From: Hyphomicrobium_A sp035517115
GTDB taxonomy: Bacteria; Pseudomonadota; Alphaproteobacteria; Rhizobiales; Hyphomicrobiaceae
Reading direction: 5' to 3'
Assembly (NCBI GenBank): GCA_035517115.1
Contig: DATIZL010000022.1
Span: forward strand, 1-5,575
Length of the DNA stretch: 5,575 nucleotides
The number at the start of each line of letters is the position of its first letter. Position 1 is the stretch's first letter. Both the position numbers and the translations under genes were made by a program. The notes under the pieces were generated by a model. The model was not told where the DNA came from and searched no databases. It saw only the letters and a list, made by a program, of their open reading frames with translations. This document shows positions 5,408-5,575 of this stretch, one piece after another.

Positions 5408-5427
5408 CGGGAAATAAATTCTTCCCG
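5408..5427. promoter_or_regulatory. Inverted repeat upstream of the integrase gene, possible operator
   Basis: CGGGAA (5408-5413) and TTCCCG (5422-5427) are perfect reverse complements with an AT-rich 8-base spacer. The centre lies about 45 bases before the integrase GTG. A weak TTGCGG-N18-TAAATT (5391-5420) promoter would overlap it, so it could be an operator or an integrase/excisionase arm site. Other sequence between the tRNA and the gene (5339-5461) shows only a 6-bp CAAGGG/CCCTTG stem (5347-5368) and no convincing terminator. Confidence 0.35.
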
Positions 5428-5461
5428 ATGCACAAGCCCAGTTCACAAGGAAGCCGCACCC

Positions 5462-5575
5462 GTGGTCAAACCGATCCTCCCGAAGGGTTCAAAGACCTAC
5501 ATCATCCATCCCCGCGTACCGGCCGAATACCGGGGCGTCGTAGGGGCAAGCCACGTCACCCGCTCCCTACGGACG
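5462..5575 (+). CDS. Tyrosine-type site-specific integrase, N-terminal fragment (3' end outside window)
   Basis: The frame starts at GTG 5462 and stays open to the last base, giving 38 codons. AAGGAA (5447-5452) lies nine bases before the GTG, a good ribosome binding site. The residues (VVKPILPKGSKTYIIHP, then RVPAEYRGVVGASHVTRSLRT in the following stretch) match the pattern seen at the start of many alphaproteobacterial phage-type integrases: a strand with Tyr, then RVPxxYRxxVG and a closing (R/K)SLRT before the core-binding helices. The catalytic domain with its R..HxxR..Y residues is beyond the window, so activity cannot be judged. Position right after an intact tRNA-Leu supports the call strongly. 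It would catalyse integration and perhaps excision of an element that extends to the right. An overlapping frame from ATG 5428 gives a low-complexity basic peptide and is unlikely. Confidence 0.62.
   Translation, partial: MVKPILPKGSKTYIIHPRVPAEYRGVVGASHVTRSLRT

Overview
The window is high-GC chromosomal DNA that looks like an alphaproteobacterium of the Hyphomicrobiales (Rhizobiales) type. The pointers are an Omp25/31-like beta-barrel protein with an N-terminal WTGFY motif, an aspartyl-tRNA synthetase of the rhizobial kind that carries the non-discriminating signature, small proteins of the alphaproteobacterial hypothetical type, and CCCCTCACCCG / GACCTCTCCC-type intergenic palindromes. This placement comes from recognising protein features; no search was run.

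Layout. At 1-726 (+) lies the 3' part of an exported outer-membrane beta-barrel protein, cut by the window edge and closed by a clear rho-independent terminator (751-787). An alpha/beta hydrolase with a Tat-like signal follows on the minus strand (803-1705). It diverges from aspS (1787-3712, +), whose N-terminus is extended by about 41 residues and whose early codons hold a perfect 24-nt hairpin. A 70-aa protein (3739-3951, +) follows aspS closely and is probably co-transcribed. It converges on an 80-aa protein (3961-4203, -). The spacer 4204-4480 has no gene. It holds a short direct repeat around a small palindrome, then two diverged copies of one roughly 60-bp REP-like unit in inverted orientation. 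The second copy ends 13 nt before the start of a ceramidase-family (CREST) membrane hydrolase (4481-5227, +). Only 24 nt later comes tRNA-Leu(UAA), 5252-5338, with its CCA encoded.

Beyond the tRNA the sequence becomes more AT-rich (5371-5450 is 51% G+C by count). It carries a 6-bp inverted repeat with an 8-nt spacer, a good ribosome binding site, and a GTG-started reading frame (5462 to the window end) whose 38 visible residues resemble the N-terminus of a tyrosine-type phage integrase. The simplest reading is that the right edge of the window is the boundary of an integrative element inserted at tRNA-Leu(UAA), with most of the element outside the window.

The genes do not form one pathway. 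aspS and the tRNA serve translation; the barrel protein, Tat-type hydrolase and ceramidase are envelope or lipid functions. I see no complete undescribed system. The points most worth following are the tRNA/integrase junction, the inverted REP-like pair in the leader of the ceramidase gene, and the hairpin-bearing extension of AspRS.
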